From assembly GCA_963931605.1 (NCBI GenBank), contig OZ007031.1, positions 620,001 through 684,000 of the forward strand: a stretch of DNA of 64,000 nt. Reading direction: 5' to 3'. The notes beneath the pieces were generated by a model. That model worked only from the letters and a program-made list of their open reading frames with translations. It ran no database searches and was not told where the DNA came from. Within the stretch, counting starts at the first letter, position 1; each line of letters opens with the position of its first letter. A program made the translations under genes and the position numbers. The stretch is from CALUOB01 sp944322305 (GTDB taxonomy: Bacteria > Actinomycetota > Coriobacteriia > Coriobacteriales > Coriobacteriaceae). Positions 40,651 through 49,119 of this stretch are shown here, one piece after another.

Positions 40651-42873
40651 TTACAGGTGCAGAACGCGGTCGCGGATCTCCTCCGTGCGGCCCTGGTTCC
40701 AGAACTGCGTGCCGATGTAGCCGCAGGTGCGGCGCGCCACGTTGAGCGTGTGCTGGTCGCGGTTACCGCAGTGGGGGCACTCCCACACTAGCTTGCCGTC
40801 GTCCTCCACGATCTTGATCTCGCCGTCGTAGCCGCACTTCTGGCAGTAGTCGCTCTTGGTGTTGAGTTCGGCGTACATGATGTTGTCGTAGATGTACTGC
40901 AGCACGCGCATCACAGCCTGCAGGTTGTCCTGCATGTTGGGCACCTCCACGTAAGAGATGGCGCCGCCCGGCGAGAGGCGCTGGAACTCGCTCTCGAACT
41001 TGAGCTTGGTGAAGGCGTCGATCTCCTCGGACACGTGCACGTGGTAGGAGTTGGTGATGTAGCCCTTGTCGGTGATGCCCGGGATCACGCCGAAGCGGCG
41101 CTGCAGGCACTTGGCGAACTTGTAGGTGGTGGACTCCAGCGGCGTGCCGTAGATGGAGAAGTCGATGTCGGACTCCGCCTTCCACTCGGCGCACTTGTCG
41201 TTCATGTGCTGCATGACCTGCATGGCAAAGGGCGTAGCCTCCGGATCGGTGTGGCTGCGGCCGGTCATGTACTTCACGCACTCATAGAGGCCCGCATAGC
41301 CCAGGCTGATGGTGGAGTAGCCGCCGTAGAGGAGCTTGTCGATGGTCTCGCCCTTCTTGAGGCGGGCCAGCGCGCCGTACTGCCACAGGATGGGGGCCGC
41401 GTCGGAGAGCGTGCCCTTCAGGCGGTTGTGACGGCACATGAGGGCGGTGTGGCACAGCTCCAGGCGCTCGTCGAAGATCTGCCAGAACTTCTGCTCGTTG
41501 CCGCCGGAGGACAGCGCCACGTCTACCAGGTTTATGGTCACCACGCCCTGGTTGAAGCGCCCGTAGTACTTGGGTTTGCCGGGCTCGTAGTTGCCGGCGT
41601 TCGCCACGTTGTCGTACCCGTTGCCCGAGCGGTCGGGCGTCAGGAAGCTGCGGCAGCCCATGCAGGTGTAGCAGTCGCCGTTGCCCTCGGTCTCACCGGC
41701 TGAGAGCTTGAGCTCGCGCATCTTCTTCTCGGAGATGTAGTCGGGCACCATGCGCTTGGCGGTGCACTTGGCCGCGAGCTTGGTGAGGTAGTAGTACGGT
41801 GTGCCCTCGGCGATGTTGTCCTCCTCGAGCACGTAGATGAGCTTGGGGAACGCGGGCGTGATCCACACGCCGGCCTCGTTCTTCACGCCCTCGTAGCGCT
41901 GGCGCAGCGTCTCCTCGATGATCATGGCCAGATCGCGCTTCTCGGAGGCGGAGCGCGCCTCGTTGAGGTACATGAACACCGTGACGAACGGCGCCTGGCC
42001 GTTGGTGGTCATGAGGGTGACCACCTGGTACTGGATGGTCTGCACGCCGCGGCGGATCTCGTCGCGCAGGCGCTTCTCGACCACCTCGGAGACCTTTTCG
42101 GGGTCAGGATCGGCACCGAGCGTCTCGATCTCGGCGAGCACCTCGCGGCGGATCTTCTGACGGGAAACCTCCACGAAGGGCGCCAGGTGCGTGAGCGAGA
42201 TGGACTGGCCGCCGTACTGGTTGGAGGCAACCTGGGCGATGATCTGCGTGGCGATGTTGCAGGCGGTGGAGAAGCTGTGCGGCTTCTCGATCAGCGTGCC
42301 GGAGATGACGGTGCCGTTCTGCAGCATGTCGTCAAGGTTCACGAGGTCGCAGTTGTGCATGTGCTGCGCGAAGTAGTCGGCGTCGTGGAAGTGGATGATG
42401 CCCTCGTTGTGGGCATCCACAACCTCCTGCGGCAGCAGCATGCGCATGGTGAGGTCCTTGGAGACCTCGCCGGCCATGTAGTCGCGCTGAACCGAGTTGA
42501 CGGTGGGGTTCTTGTTGGAGTTCTCCTGGAGAACCTCTTCATTGTTGCACTCGATGAGCGAGAGGATCTTGTCGTCGGTGGTGTTGGAGGTGCGCTTCAA
42601 GCTCTGCACGTAGCGGTAGATGATGTAGCCGCGGGCAACCTCGTAATGGTCGAGCGCCATGATCTGGTCCTCGACCATGTCCTGGATCTCCTCGACCGAA
42701 ACCGTGTGGCCGGCATTCTCGCACTGGTCGCGCACGTTCTCGGCGGCAAAGCGGATCTCGCGCTCGGTGAGACGCTGGGCCTCCTGCACATCGCCGTTGG
42801 CGGCGGTAATGGCGTTGATGATCTTGTTGATGTCGAAGATGACCTCTGACCCGTTGCGCTTGATGATCTTCAT
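40651..42873 (-). CDS. nrdD: Anaerobic (class III) ribonucleoside-triphosphate reductase
   Basis: Makes deoxynucleotides without oxygen. The 740-residue protein has an N-terminal ATP-cone (KIIKRNGSEVIFDINKIINAI, about 1-95). It has a zinc site in CQKCGYDGEIK and CPHCGNRDQH near the C-terminus and the glycyl-radical motif RRTCGYIGTQFW. The start at 42873 follows GGGGAGACGC. The cone senses dATP/ATP. No aerobic reductase genes are present here. The promoter carries NrdR-box-like sites. Confidence 0.97.
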   Translation of the reverse strand: MKIIKRNGSEVIFDINKIINAITAANGDVQEAQRLTEREIRFAAENVRDQCENAGHTVSVEEIQDMVEDQIMALDHYEVARGYIIYRYVQSLKRTSNTTDDKILSLIECNNEEVLQENSNKNPTVNSVQRDYMAGEVSKDLTMRMLLPQEVVDAHNEGIIHFHDADYFAQHMHNCDLVNLDDMLQNGTVISGTLIEKPHSFSTACNIATQIIAQVASNQYGGQSISLTHLAPFVEVSRQKIRREVLAEIETLGADPDPEKVSEVVEKRLRDEIRRGVQTIQYQVVTLMTTNGQAPFVTVFMYLNEARSASEKRDLAMIIEETLRQRYEGVKNEAGVWITPAFPKLIYVLEEDNIAEGTPYYYLTKLAAKCTAKRMVPDYISEKKMRELKLSAGETEGNGDCYTCMGCRSFLTPDRSGNGYDNVANAGNYEPGKPKYYGRFNQGVVTINLVDVALSSGGNEQKFWQIFDERLELCHTALMCRHNRLKGTLSDAAPILWQYGALARLKKGETIDKLLYGGYSTISLGYAGLYECVKYMTGRSHTDPEATPFAMQVMQHMNDKCAEWKAESDIDFSIYGTPLESTTYKFAKCLQRRFGVIPGITDKGYITNSYHVHVSEEIDAFTKLKFESEFQRLSPGGAISYVEVPNMQDNLQAVMRVLQYIYDNIMYAELNTKSDYCQKCGYDGEIKIVEDDGKLVWECPHCGNRDQHTLNVARRTCGYIGTQFWNQGRTEEIRDRVLHL

Positions 42874-42974
42874 GCGTCTCCCCGTTTGCTTCCGGCCCAA
42901 CCGAACTGAAACATGATGGCAAAAGCGCGCCGAACCAAGCCCTGAGGCGGCGCGCCGTATTGTGCGCGGGGACT

Positions 42975-43051
42975 ACTATACGATAAGAGCTAGGTAAACA
43001 AAAACACAAGATATTGGGTAAACAATTTGTTGCATCCTCGATAGTTTGTGT
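42975..43051 (-). promoter_or_regulatory. nrdD promoter region with two NrdR-box-like sites
   Basis: ACACAAGATATTGGGT at 43004-43019 fits the 16-bp NrdR box (acaCwAtATaTwGtgt) well. A weaker site at 43036-43051 (ending GTTTGTGT) is 32 bp away, the usual spacing of paired boxes. A -10 candidate TATAGT lies at 42980-42975 on the minus strand, with the better box over its -35 region. NrdR represses ribonucleotide reductase operons when dATP is high. Confidence 0.65.
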
Positions 43052-43248
43052 TTTCGCAGGTCATGCGCGTCCCATACCTTGACCGGGCGCGGGGAGATTT
43101 CGGATGTGATTTTTTGTTGCCGCTCGCCGAATAGTACGTTTGCAACGCCAGGAAAAACGTGAGCTGCGGTTTTGCCGCCCGGCTTATTTGAGTTGTGGAG
43201 AGCCTTTAAAGGGAGTGCAGATGAGCACATTTTGAGGCGTTGCAAAGC

Positions 43249-43281
43249 GCGCCGCGGCTCGCTCGCGGCAAGCCGCGGCGC
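43249..43281 (-). terminator. GC-rich hairpin after the GH13 gene
   Basis: GCGCCGCGGCT and AGCCGCGGCGC form a perfect 11-bp stem 47 bp after the GH13 stop codon. A short TTTGC follows on the minus strand. The 454-bp interval to nrdD otherwise holds only its regulatory region. Confidence 0.55.
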
Positions 43282-43327
43282 ACTATACCTTTATGCAAGG
43301 CAACTCTTCTCTGGAGCCTCATGCATG

Positions 43328-45160
43328 CTAGGCGATCACCCAAGCGGAGGCATCCGCAGGAAGCATGCCGTCTTCCAACGCGCACGACGCCAGCGCAACC
43401 TCGCCCGCAGGCAGCGCAACCGGCTTGGGCCCGAAGTTGGTGACGCTCAGCAGACGGCCGCCCGCAGCCGTTGGACGCTCGTAGCCCACCACGTTTGCGG
43501 CGTCAGCGCCGAACACCTCGCCGGGAAGCCAGGAAAACGCCGCCGGGTCAACCGACGCCACCAACTCGGCACGCAGCGCAAGCGCGCGACGGTACAGGTT
43601 GAGCATAGAAGCGGGGTCGGCCTCCTCGACGTCGGCCGCACAGCCTGCAAACCACAGCGGCTGCGGCAGATGCGGCTCTGCGGGCTCGGACGCGCGCGGC
43701 ACGCCCTCAACCGGCGCCGAGAACCCGAAGGTTCCCGTGGCGCCGTCGCCGAACGCAGGGTCCCACGCCGCAGGCTCGGGGGCGTCCGCTGCACTCCACG
43801 GCAGCGGCACGCGGCAGCCGTCGCGCCCTTTCAGAGCACCGTCATGGTTCGTGCGACGGGCCTGAGGGTCTTCCAAACGGTCCCACGGGATGTTGGCCAC
43901 CTCGAAAAGCCCCAGCTCCTCGCCTTGGAACAGATACACCGAACCCGGCAGCGCAAGCTCCATGAGGATGGCGGCGCGGGCGCGGCGGGTCCCCAGCGCG
44001 CGGTCCTCCGGATACGTCGCCCCGTTGCGCAGGAGCCAGTCGTTCACCAACTGATGGTGGGCGGCGGCCTTCACCTGCGGCAGGCCGAAGCGCGTGGCGT
44101 GCCGCGGCACGTCGTGGTTTGAGAGCACCCAGGTGGTGGTGGAGCCCGAGCGCTCGGCAGCTACCAGCCCCTCGCTTATCGCCTGGCGGAAATCAGCGAC
44201 GAACCAGTCGGCCTTGGCGAACTCGAAGTTGAAGACCTGACCCAGCTCGTCGGGCTGCGCGTAGGCGTACTGCTCCTCCGGCGCCACCCAGGCCTCCGCC
44301 ACGGCGAAGCGCGGCGGGTTGTACTCGTTGAAGACGCGGCGCCACCCGCGGTAGATGTCGTGCACCTCGGGACGGTTGTACACGGGGTGGTAGCCCGAGG
44401 GGTCGGGCGAGGCGCCGGTGATAGGCCAGTAATCGAGCTGGTCAAGCGGTGCGCGGCTCCAGTCTTTGACGAGCATATGCGCCACGTCCACGCGAAAGCC
44501 GTCCACACCGCGGTCGCTCCAGAAGCGCAAGGTCTTCTCGAAGTCCGCGCGCACCTCGGGGTTGTCCCAGTTGAGGTCGGCCTGCTCGGTGGCGAACAGG
44601 TGCAGGTACCAGGTGCCGTCGCCCACCGGCTCCCACGCCGGGCCGCCGAAGCTCGACTGCCAGCCGTTGGGCGGCAGTTCGCCGTCCTCGCCGCGCCCGG
44701 GGCGGAAGATGTAGCGCTCGCGCGCAGCCGAGCCCGGCGCCGAGGCCAGCGCCTCTTGGAACCACGCGTGCTTGGTTGAGGTGTGGTTGGGCACGATGTC
44801 CACGATCACGCGGATGTTGCGCTCATGCGCCGCGGCGACCATGCGGTCGAAGTCGTCCAGCGTGCCGAGGCGCGGGTCGACGTTGCGGTAGTCGATCACG
44901 TCGTAGCCGCCGTCGGCAAGCTCTGACGGGTAAAACGGCGACAGCCAGATGGCGTTGACGCCGAGCTTGTGCAGGTAGTCCATCCGGTCGACCACGCCGG
45001 CGATGTCGCCCAAGCCGTCGCCGTTGGCGTCGCGGAAGCTGCGCGGGTACACCTGGTAGACCACCGCCTGCTTCCACCAGTCGGCCGCTGGGGTCTGGGT
45101 TTGCGCAGACGCTGCGCAGGCGTTGCGAGGTTGGTTGTGTTGGGGTTCGGGTTCTAACAT
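43328..45160 (-). CDS. GH13 alpha-glucosidase / oligo-1,6-glucosidase-like
   Basis: Cytoplasmic retaining glycosidase of 610 residues for alpha-glucosides such as isomaltose, trehalulose or short maltodextrins. The conserved regions appear in order: VVDIVPNHTS (I), DGFRVDVAHML with the Asp nucleophile (II), AVAEAWV with the Glu acid/base (III) and WVLSNHDVPRH (IV). The start at 45160 follows GGAGGTGCCGCC. The C-terminal beta domain is present. Substrate preference cannot be fixed; no transporter is adjacent. Confidence 0.92.
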   Translation of the reverse strand: MLEPEPQHNQPRNACAASAQTQTPAADWWKQAVVYQVYPRSFRDANGDGLGDIAGVVDRMDYLHKLGVNAIWLSPFYPSELADGGYDVIDYRNVDPRLGTLDDFDRMVAAAHERNIRVIVDIVPNHTSTKHAWFQEALASAPGSAARERYIFRPGRGEDGELPPNGWQSSFGGPAWEPVGDGTWYLHLFATEQADLNWDNPEVRADFEKTLRFWSDRGVDGFRVDVAHMLVKDWSRAPLDQLDYWPITGASPDPSGYHPVYNRPEVHDIYRGWRRVFNEYNPPRFAVAEAWVAPEEQYAYAQPDELGQVFNFEFAKADWFVADFRQAISEGLVAAERSGSTTTWVLSNHDVPRHATRFGLPQVKAAAHHQLVNDWLLRNGATYPEDRALGTRRARAAILMELALPGSVYLFQGEELGLFEVANIPWDRLEDPQARRTNHDGALKGRDGCRVPLPWSAADAPEPAAWDPAFGDGATGTFGFSAPVEGVPRASEPAEPHLPQPLWFAGCAADVEEADPASMLNLYRRALALRAELVASVDPAAFSWLPGEVFGADAANVVGYERPTAAGGRLLSVTNFGPKPVALPAGEVALASCALEDGMLPADASAWVIA

Positions 45161-45520
45161 GGCGGCACCTCCGCGTACGATTGCTCCCCGGGAACCCGAA
45201 GCGAGCCGCTGGGCGATACCGGCCGGATGCGGCGCGGACGCCACGCCCGCACCGCCAACTCGCAACAGGTTCGAACAAGCGAAATTGTACGCCGAGAAAC
45301 ACGCGGTTCTTCTCGCATTTTGATACCAATATGCGAGGAGTTATTGCAGCGCGATATGCCTAGGTGAGAGGGGCTGGCGGCAGCATACGGATGCAACGGC
45401 GCGCAGGGAATGTTGCGGCTGCGGCGCTCCCCTATGCCCCCAAAGCTGTGGCGTGCAAGCGACTTGCGGTTAGACGCGATCACGACAAACAAATTTAGCT
45501 TGGTCGCTCAAACCGCACGT

Positions 45521-45640
45521 AATTCTCGGATTTTCGGGAATTAGCTGCCGTATGGGCGACCAACTTGCTCCACCATGTCGTTTCAGCGACAACCCGTTGC
45601 CACAACGCCATTTTGGCGACCAACCGAAGCTGCTCCGACC
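45521..45640 (-). repeat. 30-bp-period repeats with a near-palindrome
   Basis: GCGAC recurs at 45556, 45586 and 45616, at exact 30-bp steps, mostly as GCGACCAAC. The units are 45551-45580, 45581-45610 and 45611-45640. The near-palindrome at 45521-45542 (AATTCTCGG with CGGGAATT) corresponds to 39633-39654. On the minus strand the units read GTTGGTCGC like the 39.3-kb array. Confidence 0.6.
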
Positions 45641-45730
45641 GGTAGGCAACTCCGCGCGGGCTTTGCCTCCCATTTGTGCCAAGCTTCGTGCACCACTTTG
45701 ATGGCGATTCGACGACACGCCTGATGGCGC

Positions 45731-45765
45731 AAAGAAAAAAGGTCAACCGCCTAAGCCGTTGACCT
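45731..45765 (-). terminator. Original chromosomal terminator of tRNA-Val, now displaced
   Basis: On the minus strand AGGTCAAC and GTTGACCT pair around a 10-base loop, followed by TTTTTTCTTT. It lies 10 bp beyond the left att copy, where the end of the tRNA-Val transcript would be if the mobile element were absent. Confidence 0.8.
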
Positions 45766-45774
45766 CGTAGTTTG

Positions 45775-45819
45775 TGGTGGGCGTTACAAGATTTGAACTT
45801 GTGACCTCTTCCGTGTCAG
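45775..45819. repeat. Left attachment site (displaced tRNA-Val 3' end)
   Basis: Matches 60098-60142 at 43 of 45 positions. It covers the tRNA from the anticodon loop to CCA. The two differences are one compensatory base pair in the T stem (C-G here, G-C in the intact gene, in tRNA sense). Confidence 0.92.
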
Positions 45820-45967
45820 CGCCCTGCCGCTTCACCAACAGGCATTTCCCAGTGAATCAATCTTCACACTTCATGCATCCAGAGCGTCCGATAGGTCCGT
45901 CTATCTCGGCTTTTCCGATTCTCTATGATTCCAGACAGGCCGTCCGTTACGGTGAGTCCAAACTCAT

Positions 45968-46009
45968 TTTGGACAGCGTTTGGACAGCAGACATCATTCA
46001 TTTGGACAG
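45968..46009 (+). promoter_or_regulatory. Left arm-type integrase sites, TTTGGACAG x3
   Basis: Copies at 45968-45976, 45979-45987 and 46001-46009 in the same orientation, offset by 11 and 22 bp, so all face the same side of the helix. They lie between the att site and the integrase start. The same 9-mer is clustered at the right end. Confidence 0.7.
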
Positions 46010-46029
46010 ACATTCGGGAGCTGGTCTCA

Positions 46030-47157
46030 ATGGCAACTTACTCGAAAGGCAGCCTGCGCGAGCGAAGCAAGGGACACTGGCAGGCGCGCTTCTGCCGGAC
46101 CGATAGAAACGGCTCGAGCATCGTAACCAGATCGTTCGAAGCGACCTCTCGCCGAGCCGCAGCCCTCATCATGGAGGACATCAGAAGGGAGCTGATCGAG
46201 CAGGACGGCGACGGCGCCTCAAGTCGCGAGCTCATTGCGTACATGTTGGATTACGTTGACGAGCGCGAGTGCTCCCAGCAGATAGAGGCGAGTACCGCAA
46301 CCAACTATCGCAGCTCAATCAAGCATCTCGCGCGCTATCTCGAGGGCTACTCAATCGAAGAGATAACGCCGGAGAACGTCATGGACGTGCAGGCGGCCCT
46401 GCTCGCGGACGGCCTCGTCGCCGACACCGTTGCAAAGGACCATCGCTTCCTCAAGCAGGTTATGGACTACGCCTGCGAGATGGGCCATATCCATCGCAGC
46501 CCCTTCAACAAGGCGACCAAGCCGCCGAAGCGTCGGAAGCCTCGTCCGAACGCGCTCGACGAGAGGAGCCGTTCGATGCTTTTATCCGTCCTGGACGCGT
46601 CCCCCACGACTAAACAGAGCGTTGCGGCGCGCCTCGGGCTGCTCGCCGGACTCAGAAGGGAGGAGGTCGCTGGCCTCAGGTGGGGCGACGTTGACCTCAT
46701 TGCCAACAGAATCAGAGTCGGTCGCGCCGTCGGAGTGTCGAATGGTAGACCCTATCTCAAGGGCACGAAGACCGAGGCAGGCGAACGGGAGGTCGTCCTC
46801 GAGAAGGGGCTCGCCGATACTCTGCGCTCCCTCAGGAGCTCTCTCGGGGCAAGTGCGCGGGAGGACCGCTATGTCCTCGGAGACGGAGACTCGTTCTACA
46901 CGCCCGACCGCATCACAAAGGACTTCACGTCGCTCGCCAAGGCGATGAACCTCATCGGAGCGGCTGGAAAGCGAGCCACGTTCCACGACCTCCGCGACAC
47001 GTTCGCCACGCACCTTATCTCCCAAGGGGTGAACGTGAAGACTGTCTCCTATCTTCTCGGTCACGCAAATGCGGCAATGACCCTCAACGTCTATACGTCA
47101 AACACGCCCGCCGGGATGGAGTCGGCGGCGGAGGCGCTCGAGGGGCTCGCCGGATAA
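46030..47157 (+). CDS. int: Tyrosine recombinase (element integrase)
   Basis: Integrates and excises the element at tRNA-Val. The 375-residue protein has an arm-binding N-terminus (about 1-65), a SAM-like core-binding domain (about 75-170) and the catalytic domain. Catalytic residues are visible: Arg in LLAGLRREEVAGLRW, HDLRDTFATHL (His-x2-Arg), LLGHANAAMTLNVY (His and the Tyr nucleophile). The start at 46030 is chosen from the family N-terminus MATYSKGSLRERSKG and GGGAG upstream; an in-frame extension to 45925 would cross the arm sites. Confidence 0.94.
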   Translation: MATYSKGSLRERSKGHWQARFCRTDRNGSSIVTRSFEATSRRAAALIMEDIRRELIEQDGDGASSRELIAYMLDYVDERECSQQIEASTATNYRSSIKHLARYLEGYSIEEITPENVMDVQAALLADGLVADTVAKDHRFLKQVMDYACEMGHIHRSPFNKATKPPKRRKPRPNALDERSRSMLLSVLDASPTTKQSVAARLGLLAGLRREEVAGLRWGDVDLIANRIRVGRAVGVSNGRPYLKGTKTEAGEREVVLEKGLADTLRSLRSSLGASAREDRYVLGDGDSFYTPDRITKDFTSLAKAMNLIGAAGKRATFHDLRDTFATHLISQGVNVKTVSYLLGHANAAMTLNVYTSNTPAGMESAAEALEGLAG

Positions 47158-47161
47158 GAAA

Positions 47162-47189
47162 GGGCGCAGCCCGCTATTGAGCTGCGCCC
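47162..47189. terminator. Hairpin between the integrase and the convergent gene
   Basis: GGGCGCAGC and GCTGCGCCC form a perfect 9-bp stem around a 10-base loop, 5 bp after the integrase stop. It serves both convergent genes. Confidence 0.65.
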
Positions 47190-47215
47190 CACTCAATCGG
47201 CACGACATCCTGCCG

Positions 47216-48766
47216 CTATGCCCGCGTCGCTGCCATGCGGCACGCCTCTGAGCACGTGGTCGCCGTCGGAATCTTGAATCGGCTCGGCTTCTCCTCCCCG
47301 AGGAGGACGAGCTTCCTCGACCTGCTCCTCGCCATGTAGAGGCTTCCGCACACGGAGCAGACCTGCCAAACCGGGTCGTCCCCTGCCCCTTTTCTCTTGG
47401 TCTCAGGATGTTTCTTGCGGGCGAGGTCGAGGTTCTCGACGATCTGCTCGGCAATCGCCCTTTGGAGCGTCATCCTGTCCGCGGAGCCGCCGAAGTACGC
47501 CCCTCCGTCTTCGAGTCCATCCACGCGTAGGGACTCCTTTGAAACAAGATGGTGGCCGTAGGTCCCCCAGCAGTTCGTGAGGCAGGCCTCGAGGAATATC
47601 GCGAGGTTCCCCTGGAGCCCATCCCACGCCTGCCACAGCGGACGCCTCTCGAGAAGAGCCAGTGTCTCGGGGTCGTCCCCGCTGCGCTCCAACGCCTTGC
47701 GCACGATTCCGTCCACGCGCTCCGCCTCGGAATCGTTCAGGATGCCGTCCGGCATGCCCGGCCTTGAGTCGGGTTCCTCGAAGGTGGGGAGGTATTCCCA
47801 GCTTACAGCGCAAAACGCCTTGATGAGGTTGGGCCGGCCCTTGATGAACAGATCGAAGAGCCTCTCGACCCGGCGAATGTCCAGCTGCATTCCGCCGACG
47901 CGGTTGGCTGCGCGCTCGATTTTTTCAGCCTCCCCCTTCCTCACGCCCTCAAGCGACGCCGGCTTGAGGGCGTTCACGTAGCGACGGCGCTGGAGCCCGG
48001 CGCTATGGCGCTCGCTGGCCGTATCGTCGATGTAGGAAAACCCCTGCAGCACCACAGACGCCATCTGCAGCAGATAGAGCACCGCCCGCGTTTCCTCCAA
48101 CGAGATGAGGCACGGGGGCGCCTCCCAGAACCCGGCATCGTGACGCCTGCGCGCCGCCTCGTTCCAGGCAAGGGCCCGAAGCCGCTCTGTGCCGACGAGC
48201 TTGTCGTCGTCTTCGAGATAGCGCACGAAACCGCGGCAGCCCGCTCGAAGGTAGTCGGACTCGGCGCTGGCGGTCATCCCGGAGTAGAACAGCCTCTTGG
48301 CATCCCACGCGTAGTCGCACCCTGAGAAGTTTTCGGACGGGTCGAGGGGGCCCCGGTCGCGCGATCCTATCCTGTCCTTCATGTCTCTCACGATGCCGAA
48401 CAGGCGGGCGAAGGCGCCTCCGTCGCGTCGCTCGTCCTCTGCCTGGCGCTCGGAGACGACGCTGTGGAGCAGACGACGGTACGAAAGGGGATCCTCGATC
48501 GCGGCAAAGGTGCGGTCGATGGCGCCGGCGTAAGGGCACATCACGGGACCGTACTCTCCCAAGAACGACAGCACCTGCTCGTCGTCCGAGAAGTCGTAGT
48601 CGAGCAGGACCTTCGTGACGAAGCCCCTCGGGAGGGCGACCGCCTTCTTGAGCTCCCTCTCCCTGTCGATGCGGACCGCTCGAGGGAGCTTCGGATACCC
48701 AGCGCCGCCTTCGCCCAAATCAACGATCGAGCATTCGTAAACGCTCCAATATTGCTCCGCTTTCAA
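47216..48766 (-). CDS. Unrecognised 516-residue protein with a C-terminal Cys4 cluster
   Basis: I do not recognise this protein. It is soluble, acidic to neutral, with no membrane segments. The N-terminal two-thirds contain mixed helices. The C-terminus has CSVCGSLYMARSRSRK and, 30 residues later, TTCSEACRMAATRA, giving four cysteines that could bind zinc as in CGNR-type RNA/DNA-binding ends. It runs against the integrase and is divergent from the Xis-like gene, a position where elements often carry defence or regulatory genes. Composition matches the rest of the element. Confidence 0.8.
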   Translation of the reverse strand: MKAEQYWSVYECSIVDLGEGGAGYPKLPRAVRIDRERELKKAVALPRGFVTKVLLDYDFSDDEQVLSFLGEYGPVMCPYAGAIDRTFAAIEDPLSYRRLLHSVVSERQAEDERRDGGAFARLFGIVRDMKDRIGSRDRGPLDPSENFSGCDYAWDAKRLFYSGMTASAESDYLRAGCRGFVRYLEDDDKLVGTERLRALAWNEAARRRHDAGFWEAPPCLISLEETRAVLYLLQMASVVLQGFSYIDDTASERHSAGLQRRRYVNALKPASLEGVRKGEAEKIERAANRVGGMQLDIRRVERLFDLFIKGRPNLIKAFCAVSWEYLPTFEEPDSRPGMPDGILNDSEAERVDGIVRKALERSGDDPETLALLERRPLWQAWDGLQGNLAIFLEACLTNCWGTYGHHLVSKESLRVDGLEDGGAYFGGSADRMTLQRAIAEQIVENLDLARKKHPETKRKGAGDDPVWQVCSVCGSLYMARSRSRKLVLLGEEKPSRFKIPTATTCSEACRMAATRA

Positions 48767-48888
48767 TAGATACCACCCCTTACCTGCGTGTTCTCGATAA
48801 TTTATCCATATTGTAACGCAATTGCGAACATTTGAGAATTATTGGGGGCAGCCGGGAAAACCGGGACGATTCGAACAAGGAGGACTAT

Positions 48889-49119
48889 ATGAGGCACAGC
48901 ATTGGAGCATCTTCTGAGCGCAGGGGCGTGAGGGGAAATGGGCCGTCGGACACCCGCGAGGAGTGGATCACGGCGAAACAGCTTGCCGCCGAGTACCATG
49001 TCGGGCGATCGACCGCTTACGAGGCGTTTAAACGCCTTGGCGCCATCCGCATTGGCGGCTGCGTCCGCGCTCGCCGCTCCGAAATCGAGGAGAGGCTGAG
49101 GCGCTATGGTCGCATCTAG
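48889..49119 (+). CDS. Xis/helix-turn-helix protein
   Basis: Small protein of 76 residues with an excisionase/MerR-like DNA-binding domain: EEWITAKQLAAEYHVGRSTAYEAFKRL followed by a wing (AIRIGGCVRARRSEIEERLRRYG). The start at 48889 has AAGGAGG upstream; a frame open to 48832 is ignored. It overlaps the ATPase gene by 14 bp and heads the mobilisation operon. It may direct excision or regulate the operon. A CGCAATTGCG palindrome lies about 70 bp upstream in the divergent promoter region. Confidence 0.85.
   Translation: MRHSIGASSERRGVRGNGPSDTREEWITAKQLAAEYHVGRSTAYEAFKRLGAIRIGGCVRARRSEIEERLRRYGRI

Noticed and set aside
42976..43245. 89-residue ORF upstream of nrdD
   Set aside because: It overlaps the NrdR boxes and promoter, has no similarity and no good ribosome binding site.
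45775..45860. A second full tRNA gene at the left end of the element
   Set aside because: Only the 3' 45 bases match; the 5' side cannot pair with the acceptor AACGCCC.
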